From contig CANRBC010000002.1 in the NCBI GenBank assembly GCA_947628755.1, positions 1 through 64,000 of the forward strand: DNA of 64,000 nt, given 5' to 3'. Position 1 is the stretch's first letter. The number at the start of each line of letters is the position of its first letter. Source of the stretch: an uncultured Clostridia bacterium. GTDB lineage: Bacteria > Bacillota > Clostridia > Lachnospirales > CAG-274. Made by a program: the position numbers and the translations under genes. Shown here in pieces: positions 55,849 to 64,000 of this stretch. Below the pieces are notes generated by a model that was given only the letters and a program-made list of their open reading frames with translations, ran no database searches and had not been told where the DNA came from.

Positions 55849-56733
55849 ATGTATGAGCTTGTACAGCTGACCGATAAATGCTTTTACATACAAAGTCCTG
55901 CCAAAATAGGACTTGTTAAGCTGAGCGAAAATGAGGTATGTCTTATAGACAGCGGCAACGACAAGGAAGCAGGGCGTAAGATACGCCGTATACTGGATAG
56001 CAATAACTGGAAATTAAAAGCTATATACAACACTCATTCCAATGCAGACCATATAGGCGGCAACAGATATTTACAGAACAATACAGGCTGCGAAATATAT
56101 GCGCCCGGTATCGAGTGCGATTTTACAAGACATACTCTGCTTGAGCCTTCGTTTCTTTACGGCGGCTATCCCTGTAAGGATTTAAGACATAAATTCCTTA
56201 TGGCGCAGGAAAGCGACTGTAAGTGTCTTACAGATGAAAATATTCCTAAGGGCTTTGAAGCCATAGAGCTTAAGGGACACTTCTTTGATATGGTCGGCTT
56301 CAGAGTATATGACGACGTTGTATTTTTGGCGGATTGTTTGTCAAGCAGGGAAACTCTTGACAAATACGGTATAGGTTTTATATATGATGTAGGCGAATAT
56401 CTGAACACTCTTGAAAGGGTAAAGGACATGAAGGCGAAAATATTTGTGCCTGCTCACGCCGAGGTCACCGAGGATATAAAGGAGCTTGCGCAGTATAATA
56501 TCGACAAGGTCTGTGAAATTTCCGATAAAATTCAGAGTATATGCGGCGAGCCTGTTTGTTTTGAAGCAATATTAAAAAGACTTTTCGACCAATATAGTCT
56601 TGTTATGAGCTTTGAGCAGTACGCTCTTGCGGGAAGTACCGTGCGCTCATATCTGGCATGGCTTAAGGATATGGGAAAGCTGGATGTGATTTTTGAGGAC
56701 AATATGCTGTTATGGGTAAAAAGGGCTTCGTAA
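55849..56733 (+). CDS. MBL-fold metallo-hydrolase
   Basis: A 294-residue metallo-beta-lactamase-fold protein. The metal motif reads THSNADHIGG, where canonical members have HxHxDH; the second His is Asn. Downstream marks are VFLADCLSSRE and FVPAHAEV (third His and the Asp). The last 80 residues form a helical domain ending in a winged-helix-like VRSYLAWLKDMGKL. Substrate unknown. The Asn-for-His change may define a subfamily rather than a defect, since the rest of the site is intact. GGAGG precedes the start. Confidence 0.85.
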   Translation: MYELVQLTDKCFYIQSPAKIGLVKLSENEVCLIDSGNDKEAGRKIRRILDSNNWKLKAIYNTHSNADHIGGNRYLQNNTGCEIYAPGIECDFTRHTLLEPSFLYGGYPCKDLRHKFLMAQESDCKCLTDENIPKGFEAIELKGHFFDMVGFRVYDDVVFLADCLSSRETLDKYGIGFIYDVGEYLNTLERVKDMKAKIFVPAHAEVTEDIKELAQYNIDKVCEISDKIQSICGEPVCFEAILKRLFDQYSLVMSFEQYALAGSTVRSYLAWLKDMGKLDVIFEDNMLLWVKRAS

Positions 56734-56746
56734 AGAGGCTCTTTTT
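56718..56746 (+). terminator. Terminator of the MBL-fold gene
   Basis: AAAAAGGGCTTC (56718-56729) pairs with GAGGCTCTTTTT (56735-56746), two wobbles, T-run to 56748. The stop codon lies in the loop. Confidence 0.85.
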
Positions 56747-56813
56747 TTGGCTTGTGCTTATTTAAAATATATGTTAAAATTAATATAATTAAATTTTTAC
56801 GGAGGTATGTGAT

Positions 56814-59800
56814 ATGAAGAGCAAATGTAAGAGATTTATATCCGCCATGCTTTCGTGTACGCTTGCTTTGTGCGGCGTATGCGTATATGCAGAGAGCGGA
56901 CTTTCTGCGCCTGTTACTATAAACGTAGGCAAGACAAGCGAATGTGACTATGCAAGCATACAGGCGGCTATTGATTCCGTTAAGGGTACTCCTACGGAAA
57001 AAAGTCCCGTGACAATAAATATTGCTCCGGGTGTTTACAATGAGGAGATTACGGTAAATAAGCCCTATATCAGCCTTGTAAACAACGGGAAGGCAGAAGT
57101 TATCATTACCTATGACAAGGCTAACGGACATCCCGACGAGAGCAGAAACTTCGGTACGGACAAGACCGCTACGGTAACAGTTAATGCAGAGGCAACGGGC
57201 TTTACCGCCAGAAATATCACATTTGTGAATTCCTATAATATAGACGAGCCTGACAACGATGTGAGAAAGCAGACACAGGCTGTAGCGCTTGAAACTCTTG
57301 CTGACAAGGTGATACTTGATAAGTGCAGGATAATAGGCAGACAGGATACGCTCTATTTAAAGGGCGCGTCAAAGGGACAGACGGTATACGGCTCTGCCAA
57401 CGATGCCAGAGTTTATATAAAGGATTCCTATATAGAGGGTACTGTTGACTTTATATTCGGCGACGCAACGGCATATTTTGACAACTGCGACCTTAAGCTC
57501 ATGAACTATAAGAACGGCGGACATTATACCGCTCCCAACACTACTCTGTTTAATATAGGATATGTATTCAATAATTGCAGACTTACCACAGACGACAGCT
57601 ATACCGAGGATATGGCTTCAAAAATAGATTTGGGCAGACCATGGCAATGCGACGCGGCATATCCCAATTCCGGCTCTAACAGTGTGTTTATAAACTGCGC
57701 TTTGCCGGATATTATGAAGGCGGAGGGCTTCAGCACATGGGATGCAACCACTATGGTAAGCAAAATGAGGTTTTATGAGTACGGCTCTACCGACAGCACC
57801 GGTCATTTGCTGGATTTGAGCAAAAGAGCGAATTTTGTAAAGGTGCTTACAAAGGAGCAGTCAGAGAGCTTCAATGCCTATAATGTATTAAAGGGAAATG
57901 ACAACTGGAATCCTGCCCAAGTCAAGGCAGACGAGGGAATATGCGACGTTACTCTCAACAGTTATGATATGTCAATACCCCAGGGTGAGACCTGTGAGCT
58001 TAAGGCTATCACTCTTCCTATGGAAAATAAAGGCAGCGTAGTATACTCATCAGCCGATGAGAGTGTTGCAAAAATTGACGAGAACGGCGTTATAACCGGT
58101 GTAAAAACAGGCAGTACAAATGTATATGCCACAGCGGAAAACGGTATATCTGCCTATGCCGTTGTAAATGTGACAGCTCCCAGAACCTCCGTACCGGAAA
58201 TAGCGTCTGTAGGTATAGGCAACGAGGATAAGGCTGTTGTAGGTCAGACCTTAAAGGCTGAATATAGCTATAAGCTGGAAAGCGATAACGCCATAGACGC
58301 CGCAAAAATAAGATGGTATGCGGTAAAGGGCGATGAAAAAATAGTAATAAAAGAAGGTACAGGCGAATTCTATAAGAGCTGTGAACTGTCAAAGCAGGAT
58401 ATAGGCTATCAGATAATGATAGATGTATTTCCGGCTACAAGGACTACCTACGGCGAATACGGAGCTCCCGCAACATACACTACCAAGAATTTTGTAAAGC
58501 CTAAAAACGACGAGGAAGGTCCTTTATACAGATATGGCTTTGACAAGGGTACTGAGGGTTGGACTGCCGACGGTCCGTGGAATAAGCTGAACAACGGATA
58601 TAATGACTTTATAGCCGCAGGCTGCCCAAATGACAGCACCTGTAGCCTTGTGTATGATAAGGGTAACTGGGATAACATCAACTTTGAAGGTCGTTTCAGA
58701 TTTAATCCCGAAAAGAAAGGACTTGCCTCCACAGGCTTCTATAATATATATATTAATTACAACAAGGACACTGACAGCGGATATATGGTAAAGCTGGGCA
58801 GAGGAAGCAATACAAAGAGCATAATACTGTATCTGTGCAAGGTGGTAAACGGTGCGGAAACTGTTCTTGCAAAGGACGATACAAGCCTTAAGGGCAATAT
58901 ATATCAGAACTCCGGAGAGGATAATCCCTATTTCAGCGTAACACTTTCAAAGAACGGCAATAAAATTTCCACCTCATTCTATATAGAAGGTACAAAGAAA
59001 GCCTTTGCAACTCTTACCGCAGAGGACGGAGAACCTCTTGGCGCAGGCACTATCGCTTTAAGAGCAGGCGGCGACGAGGATGTCGTAATGGCTGACAGCG
59101 TAAGCATTGTCAATACGGCAGACGAGGTTAAGGACGCTAAGATAAAGCTATATCTTATGGGTGATTCAACGGCAAAATACTATGGCGACGACAACACCAT
59201 AGGCGGCTGGGGAGAATTTCTCGTAAATTATTTTGATAACGATGTAGAGCTTATAAACAAGGCAGAGGGAGGCAGAAGCGCCCGTTCATATCTGAACCAA
59301 GGCAGACTTAAGGAGGTACTTGACGAGGTTAAGCCTGGAGATTATGTATTTATACAGTTTGGTACAAACGACCAGAGAACTGACGACGCAGCATTCCTGG
59401 AACATTCCGTTGTTCTGGGCGAGCCAGATGCCAACGGAATATATCCCACTATGCCCGCAACGCTTACAAAAACTCCACAAAAGCTGTTTAACAGCTATAA
59501 GAATACGGAATACCCATACGGCGAAATGTTTTATCCCTATGAAAGCGGAACATTCAAGTGGTATATGCGTCAGCACGTCGAGGCTATTAAAAAGTCGGGA
59601 GCTATCCCTGTGCTTCTTACTCCTATGTGCAGAATATTCTTTGACAGCGACGGCAAGATAACTCCTCACTTTGGCGAAAAGGACGGATATATTACCGCAG
59701 TAAAGCAGCTTGCAGATGAAGAGGGTATTCTCTGCCTTGATATGTTCGATATTACAAAGGCGCTTTATGAGCAGTACGGCGTATTGACTACCCAAGGACT

Positions 59801-61013
59801 TCACAATATCAAGGAAGACGGTACTGTTGACCTTACTCATTACAACAAATTCGGAGCTAATCTTATTGCGGGAAAAATGGCAGACGTTATAAAGACTTCC
59901 GGTCTGACCATAGGCAACCACATTATTGCTTCTGAAATAGCTGTTGACAGAACACAGTCTCTTAAAAATGCCAATCTCTTTATTCTTGGCGGTACTGCCG
60001 CAGCAGGAGATGATAAGGGAGATTATGCAGTAGCTCCCGACGGCTACGGCAATCATATACAGAAATATATTTCCGATAAAATTACAGTCAGAAATCTTTC
60101 TGTTAAGGGCGCTACTGCCAAGAGTTATGCTAATACCGAGGAATACAAAAAATATTTGGAGGAGCTTAGCGAAGGAGATTATGTTATAATTAACTTCGGC
60201 AGCAATGACGGTGATGACAGAGGAAGCGAAAACGAATATTACAATTATTCATATCCGTCATCGGACGTAAATGCCGCGAATGCCTTTGCATACTATCTCT
60301 ACAATAACTATATCAAGCCCGCCGAGGAGAAAAAGGCGGTAGTTATTCTCCTTACTCCCGCTGCGGAGAGGAGCTTTGAAAACGGCGAATACAAGGATAT
60401 TGAAAATCCTTATGTTCAAAATGTTATAGATGTTGTTAAATCCAAGTCATATTTCTATGTGAATCTTAACGATGTAACAAAGAATCTCTATACATCAATG
60501 GGCGAGGACGGCAGCGAGGTTCTTAATGCTATTGACAGGAAAAACGGCATATCATCATGTGTGCTGAGCGAATTCGGTGCAGATACCGTTGCAAAAAGAA
60601 TACTGACAATGCTTCAATCCTCCTCCGCTTCTTTAAAGGATTATATAGACAAGGATAAGCTGGAAGAAAAGACATTTATGACAAGAGCCGAATTTGTGAC
60701 CATGGCTATGGATATAATAGATAAAAGTGAAAATATTTCCGATAACTTTGCCGACGTGGCAAAAGGCAAGCCTTACGAAATGCCTGTTGCTACTGCAAAG
60801 CATTTGGGTATTGTAAAGGCAAAGGATTCTAACGACAACTTTGACCCGGAGGGCATACTTACGGCAGACTTTGCAAAGTCTGTAATAGAGAATGTACTGA
60901 AATACAAGGGTTCAGGGGCAGATATGTCAGACGTATATGCTCTCCTTAAGGGAGATGTGTCCTATGAAATAGGCATATATGCCATTGACAGACTTTACGA
61001 GGTGTTAAAATAA
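56814..61013 (+). CDS. Multidomain secreted pectin esterase: pectin methylesterase, SGNH acetylesterase, SLH-like anchor
   Basis: A giant of about 1399 residues. After a signal peptide (1-26) comes a CE8 pectin methylesterase (about 30-365) with GVYNEE, QAVALE, QDTL (D178), DFIFG (D212) and LGRPW (R275), all catalytic positions intact. A Big_2-like domain (376-457), a further Ig-like stretch (about 460-565) and a laminin-G or CBM-like beta domain (about 569-773) follow. The first SGNH domain (about 778-1030) has GDST (S785), FGTND (N852) and D1006/H1009 and should remove acetyl groups from rhamnogalacturonan. A second SGNH-like domain (about 1050-1280) has lost these residues. An SLH-like region (about 1285-1399; MTRAEFVTMAMD, NFDPEGILTADF) probably ties it to the cell wall. 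Confidence 0.9.
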   Translation: MKSKCKRFISAMLSCTLALCGVCVYAESGLSAPVTINVGKTSECDYASIQAAIDSVKGTPTEKSPVTINIAPGVYNEEITVNKPYISLVNNGKAEVIITYDKANGHPDESRNFGTDKTATVTVNAEATGFTARNITFVNSYNIDEPDNDVRKQTQAVALETLADKVILDKCRIIGRQDTLYLKGASKGQTVYGSANDARVYIKDSYIEGTVDFIFGDATAYFDNCDLKLMNYKNGGHYTAPNTTLFNIGYVFNNCRLTTDDSYTEDMASKIDLGRPWQCDAAYPNSGSNSVFINCALPDIMKAEGFSTWDATTMVSKMRFYEYGSTDSTGHLLDLSKRANFVKVLTKEQSESFNAYNVLKGNDNWNPAQVKADEGICDVTLNSYDMSIPQGETCELKAITLPMENKGSVVYSSADESVAKIDENGVITGVKTGSTNVYATAENGISAYAVVNVTAPRTSVPEIASVGIGNEDKAVVGQTLKAEYSYKLESDNAIDAAKIRWYAVKGDEKIVIKEGTGEFYKSCELSKQDIGYQIMIDVFPATRTTYGEYGAPATYTTKNFVKPKNDEEGPLYRYGFDKGTEGWTADGPWNKLNNGYNDFIAAGCPNDSTCSLVYDKGNWDNINFEGRFRFNPEKKGLASTGFYNIYINYNKDTDSGYMVKLGRGSNTKSIILYLCKVVNGAETVLAKDDTSLKGNIYQNSGEDNPYFSVTLSKNGNKISTSFYIEGTKKAFATLTAEDGEPLGAGTIALRAGGDEDVVMADSVSIVNTADEVKDAKIKLYLMGDSTAKYYGDDNTIGGWGEFLVNYFDNDVELINKAEGGRSARSYLNQGRLKEVLDEVKPGDYVFIQFGTNDQRTDDAAFLEHSVVLGEPDANGIYPTMPATLTKTPQKLFNSYKNTEYPYGEMFYPYESGTFKWYMRQHVEAIKKSGAIPVLLTPMCRIFFDSDGKITPHFGEKDGYITAVKQLADEEGILCLDMFDITKALYEQYGVLTTQGLHNIKEDGTVDLTHYNKFGANLIAGKMADVIKTSGLTIGNHIIASEIAVDRTQSLKNANLFILGGTAAAGDDKGDYAVAPDGYGNHIQKYISDKITVRNLSVKGATAKSYANTEEYKKYLEELSEGDYVIINFGSNDGDDRGSENEYYNYSYPSSDVNAANAFAYYLYNNYIKPAEEKKAVVILLTPAAERSFENGEYKDIENPYVQNVIDVVKSKSYFYVNLNDVTKNLYTSMGEDGSEVLNAIDRKNGISSCVLSEFGADTVAKRILTMLQSSSASLKDYIDKDKLEEKTFMTRAEFVTMAMDIIDKSENISDNFADVAKGKPYEMPVATAKHLGIVKAKDSNDNFDPEGILTADFAKSVIENVLKYKGSGADMSDVYALLKGDVSYEIGIYAIDRLYEVLK

Positions 61014-61765
61014 TGAAGCTAATATCATGGAATGTAAACGGACTCAGAGCCTGCGTCGGCAAAAATTTTATGGAATTTTTTAACGAATCGGACGCCGACA
61101 TATTTTCTCTGCAGGAAACAAAGCTACAAGAGGGGCAAATTGAATTGCCCCTTGAGGGTTATCATTGCTACTGGAACTATGCCGAGAAGAAGGGATATTC
61201 CGGTACAGCCGTTTTTACAAAAAAAGAGCCCTTGAATGTTACCTATGGCATAAATTCAGAGGAGCATGATAAAGAGGGCAGAGTTATCACTTGTGAATTT
61301 GAGGATTTTTATTATGTTACCTGTTATACTCCCAACTCACAGAATGAGCTGGCTCGTCTGGATTACAGAATGAAGTGGGAGGATGCTTTTAGAGAATATA
61401 TTATGGGACTTGACAAAACGAAGCCTGTGATACTATGCGGAGACCTGAATGTGGCTCATAAAGAAATCGACCTTAAAAATCCCAAGACAAACAGGAGAAA
61501 TGCAGGCTTTACCGACGAGGAAAGAGAAAAGATGACGATTTTGCTTGACAGCGGCTTTACGGATACATTCCGATATTTTTATCCCGACGCAGAGGGAATA
61601 TACAGCTGGTGGAGCTATCGTTTCAGAGCGAGAGAAAAGAATGCAGGCTGGCGTATTGACTACTATATTGTAAGCAACCGCCTTAGGGACAGACTTAAAG
61701 ACGCTAAAATACACACAGAGGTATTCGGCTCTGACCATTGTCCCGTAGAGCTTGATTTAAAATAG
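61013..61765 (+). CDS. xth: Exodeoxyribonuclease III
   Basis: A 250-residue ExoIII/APE family nuclease, which acts at abasic sites and as a 3'-5' exonuclease in base excision repair. SWNVNGLRA, QETKLQ (metal Glu), the CGDLNVAHKEIDL segment and GSDHCPV at the end hold the catalytic residues. Its ATG shares the last base of the esterase stop (TAATG), so it is translationally coupled to a gene of unrelated function. A rhodanese gene follows after 8 bases. Confidence 0.95.
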   Translation: MKLISWNVNGLRACVGKNFMEFFNESDADIFSLQETKLQEGQIELPLEGYHCYWNYAEKKGYSGTAVFTKKEPLNVTYGINSEEHDKEGRVITCEFEDFYYVTCYTPNSQNELARLDYRMKWEDAFREYIMGLDKTKPVILCGDLNVAHKEIDLKNPKTNRRNAGFTDEEREKMTILLDSGFTDTFRYFYPDAEGIYSWWSYRFRAREKNAGWRIDYYIVSNRLRDRLKDAKIHTEVFGSDHCPVELDLK

Positions 61766-61773
61766 GTGATACT

Positions 61774-62082
61774 ATGAGCTGTAAAATCAATCAGGTAGAA
61801 GCAAAAAAAATGATGGATAATGACCCCGATATTGCCATAGTTGATGTCAGAGATGAGGATGAACTGGCAGAGGGTTATATTTATAACTCTGTGCTTATTC
61901 CTTTGGACGATATAAGCGAAAGGGCGGAAAAGGTACTCAAGGACAAGAACAAGCCTGTGCTTGTGTACTGCCGAAGCGGCAGAAGGAGCGCTATTGCCTG
62001 CCGTATTCTAGACAACCTAGGCTACAATAACGTGTACGATTTCGGCGGTATTATAGACTGGCCATTTGAAAAGGTTTTTTAG
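61774..62082 (+). CDS. Rhodanese-like protein
   Basis: A 102-residue single rhodanese domain. The active-site loop is YCRSGRRSA with the persulfide-forming Cys, and DVRDEDELAEGYI is the entry motif. It may act in sulfur transfer or as a thiosulfate sulfurtransferase; no partner gene indicates which. AGGTGAT lies just upstream of the ATG. Transcription probably ends in or after the repeat copy at 62232. Confidence 0.9.
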   Translation: MSCKINQVEAKKMMDNDPDIAIVDVRDEDELAEGYIYNSVLIPLDDISERAEKVLKDKNKPVLVYCRSGRRSAIACRILDNLGYNNVYDFGGIIDWPFEKVF

Positions 62083-62231
62083 AATTGTAAGGAAATAATC
62101 GACACTTAAGCCTGCGATAATTCCAAAGGTAAAAAATTACTCTGCGATAAAAGATATTTTCAAATTATTTTTAGAGGTAAGAAATTAAGATTTAAAAAAT
62201 AGTATTGTTAAATAAAAGAAGCTGTTGTATT
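62083..62231. other. A+T-rich spacer before repeat copy 2
   Basis: No gene is visible. CTGCGATAA occurs twice, 30 bases apart (62112-62120 and 62142-62150). The last part (TTGTATTAAA) is the shared left flank of the repeat copies. Confidence 0.4.
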
Positions 62232-62538
62232 AAATTTTTGTTTAGGTTAATAAGGTCGACCTCTCAGTCAGCCCCGCTCTAAGCCATTCGTTACACTTAT
62301 CTGTAGCCGAGGCTGACAGCTCCCCTTCTCGTAAGGGGAGCCTTAAGTGTACGCTTGCCAAAGTCACTTATCTACTTTGAAAGACGATACCTGAACTGTC
62401 GCTAATACCTCAGCCTCCCCTAGCCTTGCAATAAAACGCAACGTGTTTTATTGCAGGCGTCGGAGGGGAGGGGGACCATGCGAAGCATGGTGGAAGGGTC
62501 GTTATAAAGCAAGATGATATTACTATAAACAAAAATTT
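62232..62538. repeat. MITE-like structured repeat, copy 2 (filled, cargo inverted)
   Basis: A 307-bp element with the termini AAATTTTTGTTTA (62232-62244) and TAAACAAAAATTT (62526-62538). It holds the same cargo as copy 1 but reverse-complemented relative to the outer flanks. Hairpins are GTCAGCC/GGCTGAC (62267-62317), GCTCCCCTT/AAGGGGAGC (62319-62341), CCTCCCCT/AGGGGAGG (62414-62471) enclosing a long TGCAATAAAAC/GTTTTATTGCA stem, and ACCATGC/GCATGGT (62475-62491). Stem sequences differ from copy 1 yet stay paired. It lies between the convergent rhodanese and aroF genes. Confidence 0.75.
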
Positions 62539-62553
62539 ACCCCTAAATCAAAT

Positions 62554-62608
62554 AAGGCTGTCACATTATGATTTTTTCTCATAAATCATAACGCGACAGC
62601 CTTTTTTA
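62554..62608. terminator. Terminator after repeat copy 2
   Basis: AAGGCTGTC (62554-62562) pairs with GACAGCCTT (62595-62603); a six-T run follows on the plus strand. An inner CATTATGA-type pairing may extend the stem. It can serve the rhodanese transcript, and for aroF the T/A-rich other flank may do the same. Confidence 0.75.
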
Positions 62609-62631
62609 TTGAAAACAATATTATCGTTAAT

Positions 62632-63666
62632 TTATACAAGAGAAGCCATTTCTATAAGTAGCTTTCTCGTTTCTTCAAAACTCAGGCAGGGGTCTGTAAT
62701 AGACTTGCCGTAAATATGATTCTCGGCATCGCAGGACTGATTACCGCCCTCAATATAGCTTTCTATCATAACGCCCTTTACGTGTTTTTTGAGCTTATCG
62801 CTGCAGTTTCTGGAATGGAGAACGTCCTTTACTATTCTTGGCTGCTCCTCAGGTCTTTTCTGAGAATTGGAGTGATTGGCGTCTACTATGATTGCAGGGT
62901 TCAGATAACCGCCCTTGTCGTACATATCGGATGCAAGCATAAGATCCTCGTAGTGATAGTTCTGTAAATGAGAGCCTCTCTTGTTTACAGAGCCTCTCAT
63001 TATACAATGGGTAAGAGGATTACCGCTTGTCTGTACTTCATAGCCGTTATATATAAAGTCGTGTGACTGCTGTGCTGCTCTTACAGAGTTGAACATAACG
63101 GAAAGATCGCCACTCATGGGATTCTTCATACCTACGGGACAGTCAATGCCGCTGGAAGTAAGTCTGTGCTGCTGATTTTCAACACTTCTTGCGCCTATCG
63201 CTATGTAGGAAAGTATATCCTCAACGTATGGCAGATTGGAAGGGTACAGCATTTCGTCCGCTATGGGCAAACCTGTCTCCTTTATAACTCTTAAATACAT
63301 TCTTCTGGTAGCCTTTATACCCTCGGACATATCGGGAGCGGCATTCGGGTCGGGCTGATGAAGCATACCCTTATAGCCTTCGCCTGTGGTTCTGGGCTTT
63401 CCCGTATACACTCTGAGTATTATTTCCAGCTTGTCCTTTACAACCTCGTTTACCTCGGCGAGCTTTCTTGCATAGTCGCATACAGGTTCTTCCGCATCGG
63501 CAGAGCAAGGACCTATTATTACTATGAATCTGTCGTCCTTTCCCTCGAAAATATTTCTTATTCTTTTATCGTTTTCTTCCTTTATGGCTCTAAGCTCGGG
63601 AGCAAAGGGAGTCATTTCTCTTATTTCCTCGGGCGTAGCCATTTTTCTTAAATTTTTATAGCTCAT
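62632..63666 (-). CDS. 3-deoxy-7-phosphoheptulonate (DAHP) synthase
   Basis: A 344-residue type I alpha (AroF/G/H-type) DAHP synthase, the first enzyme of aromatic amino acid synthesis. IIGPCSADAEEPVCDYA, RVYTGKPRTTGEGYKGM, the ARSVENQQHR segment and DANHSNSQKRPEEQ carry the substrate and metal ligands. The N-terminal extension of about 25 residues is where the family's allosteric effectors act; which amino acid inhibits it is not visible. A GGAGGAG ribosome binding site precedes the start at 63666. Confidence 0.95.
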   Translation of the reverse strand: MSYKNLRKMATPEEIREMTPFAPELRAIKEENDKRIRNIFEGKDDRFIVIIGPCSADAEEPVCDYARKLAEVNEVVKDKLEIILRVYTGKPRTTGEGYKGMLHQPDPNAAPDMSEGIKATRRMYLRVIKETGLPIADEMLYPSNLPYVEDILSYIAIGARSVENQQHRLTSSGIDCPVGMKNPMSGDLSVMFNSVRAAQQSHDFIYNGYEVQTSGNPLTHCIMRGSVNKRGSHLQNYHYEDLMLASDMYDKGGYLNPAIIVDANHSNSQKRPEEQPRIVKDVLHSRNCSDKLKKHVKGVMIESYIEGGNQSCDAENHIYGKSITDPCLSFEETRKLLIEMASLV

Positions 63667-63808
63667 AAATAAATCTCCTCCAAAGATTAATTACTATATA
63701 ATTATATATTTTTTTGGTAATAAGTCAAGAGCATAAGCTAATATTTTACAAATTTATAATTTTTTTAGTATATATACGTAAAAAAATATAACATTGCTTA
63801 ATTAACGG

Positions 63809-63837
63809 TTGAAAACAAAGCGCAATTACGGTATAAT
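63809..63837 (+). promoter_or_regulatory. Promoter of the partial gene at the window end
   Basis: TTGAAA (63809-63814), a 17-bp spacer and TATAAT (63832-63837). Divergent from aroF. Confidence 0.7.
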
Positions 63838-63882
63838 GATTGAGATGTGCTAAAATCAGTAAAGAAAGAGAAAGATATTATT

Positions 63883-64000
63883 ATGAACAGCAAATTGAAA
63901 TATAAATTTTTGCCGGTGATCGTATTGATGATTGCCGTTGTTATAAGCGTTGTATACATATATATTTCTCAGCTCCAGCAGGTTGTGAACAACAACACAA
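63883..64000 (+). CDS. Partial gene: membrane-anchored protein, N-terminus only
   Basis: The first 39 codons of a gene cut by the window edge. The start ATG 63883 follows an A/G-rich ribosome binding site and the promoter at 63809. MNSKLKYKFLP followed by VIVLMIAVVISVVYIYIS forms an inside-positive membrane helix, then SQLQQVVNNNT would begin an extracellular region. This is how many signalling proteins (diguanylate cyclases, histidine kinases) begin, but the family cannot be told from this piece. Confidence 0.6.
   Translation, partial: MNSKLKYKFLPVIVLMIAVVISVVYIYISQLQQVVNNNT

Noticed and set aside
1..64000. tRNA, rRNA or CRISPR features
   Set aside because: Read for T-loop-type GGTTCRAATCC strings and regular direct repeats; none found. 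A tRNAscan or CRISPR finder run would settle it.

Overview
The window is 64 kb of a low-GC, A+T-rich Firmicute chromosome, most likely an anaerobic, endospore-forming member of the class Clostridia. The evidence is Spo0A, an alpha/beta-type spore protein, SpoIID, a GerA-type germination receptor, a class III (oxygen-sensitive) ribonucleotide reductase, heavy use of ATA and AGA codons, and the syntenies gdpP-rplI-dnaB and tig-clpP-clpX. A very large secreted pectin esterase with an SLH-like tail, together with mannonate dehydratase, points to a pectin- or uronate-using (gut or plant-associated) organism. No rRNA, tRNA or CRISPR was seen, so the genus cannot be fixed.

Layout. 0-1 kb: a broken tyrosine recombinase. 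0.9-2.6 kb: SdpI-like protein, Nudix hydrolase, LUD protein. 2.7-5.6 kb: queD-queE-folE-queC-queF, the complete GTP-to-preQ1 route, behind a preQ1-I riboswitch with a terminator. 5.9-9.3 kb: nrdD-nrdG-dut for anaerobic dNTP supply, with a pair of NrdR boxes over the promoter. 9.3-10.4 kb: uxuA. 10.9-13.9 kb: a split cobalamin methionine synthase. 14-18.7 kb: pheA, then soluble gdpP, rplI, dnaB and a ferredoxin. 18.8-21.5 kb: tldD-tldE. 21.7-25.6 kb: a stalk-domain protein, spo0A, a CYTH protein, a DJ-1-like protein and a small unknown. 25.6-29.8 kb: two small conserved proteins, tig, clpP, clpX. 29.9-37.3 kb: the histidine operon hisZGDBHA-yitT-FIE, lacking hisC. 37.4-39.3 kb: a spore protein, then purH behind a ZTP riboswitch. 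39.5-45.9 kb: spoIID-like, queA, rarA, a GH10-like (DUF187) secreted protein and uppP. 46-49 kb: a germination receptor operon with a short C subunit. 49-55.8 kb: phoP-phoR and pstSCAB-phoU. 55.8-62.1 kb: an MBL-fold protein, the 1398-residue pectin esterase, exonuclease III and a rhodanese. 62.6-64 kb: DAHP synthase and the start of a membrane protein cut by the window edge.

The most unusual signal is non-coding. Three convergent intergenic regions (about 10.4-10.8, 21.56-21.65 and 62.2-62.6 kb) share AAATTTTTGTTTA / TAAACAAAAATTT inverted termini followed by a related terminator hairpin. Two of them carry a 270-300 bp GC-rich cargo of four hairpins, in opposite orientations, and the hairpin stems show compensatory base changes. 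The third is nearly empty. This looks like a mobile or invertible structured repeat. Other points of interest are a germination-operon ribosome binding site buried in a terminator stem, a catalytically dead second SGNH domain in the pectin esterase, and a palindrome just downstream of the his promoter.
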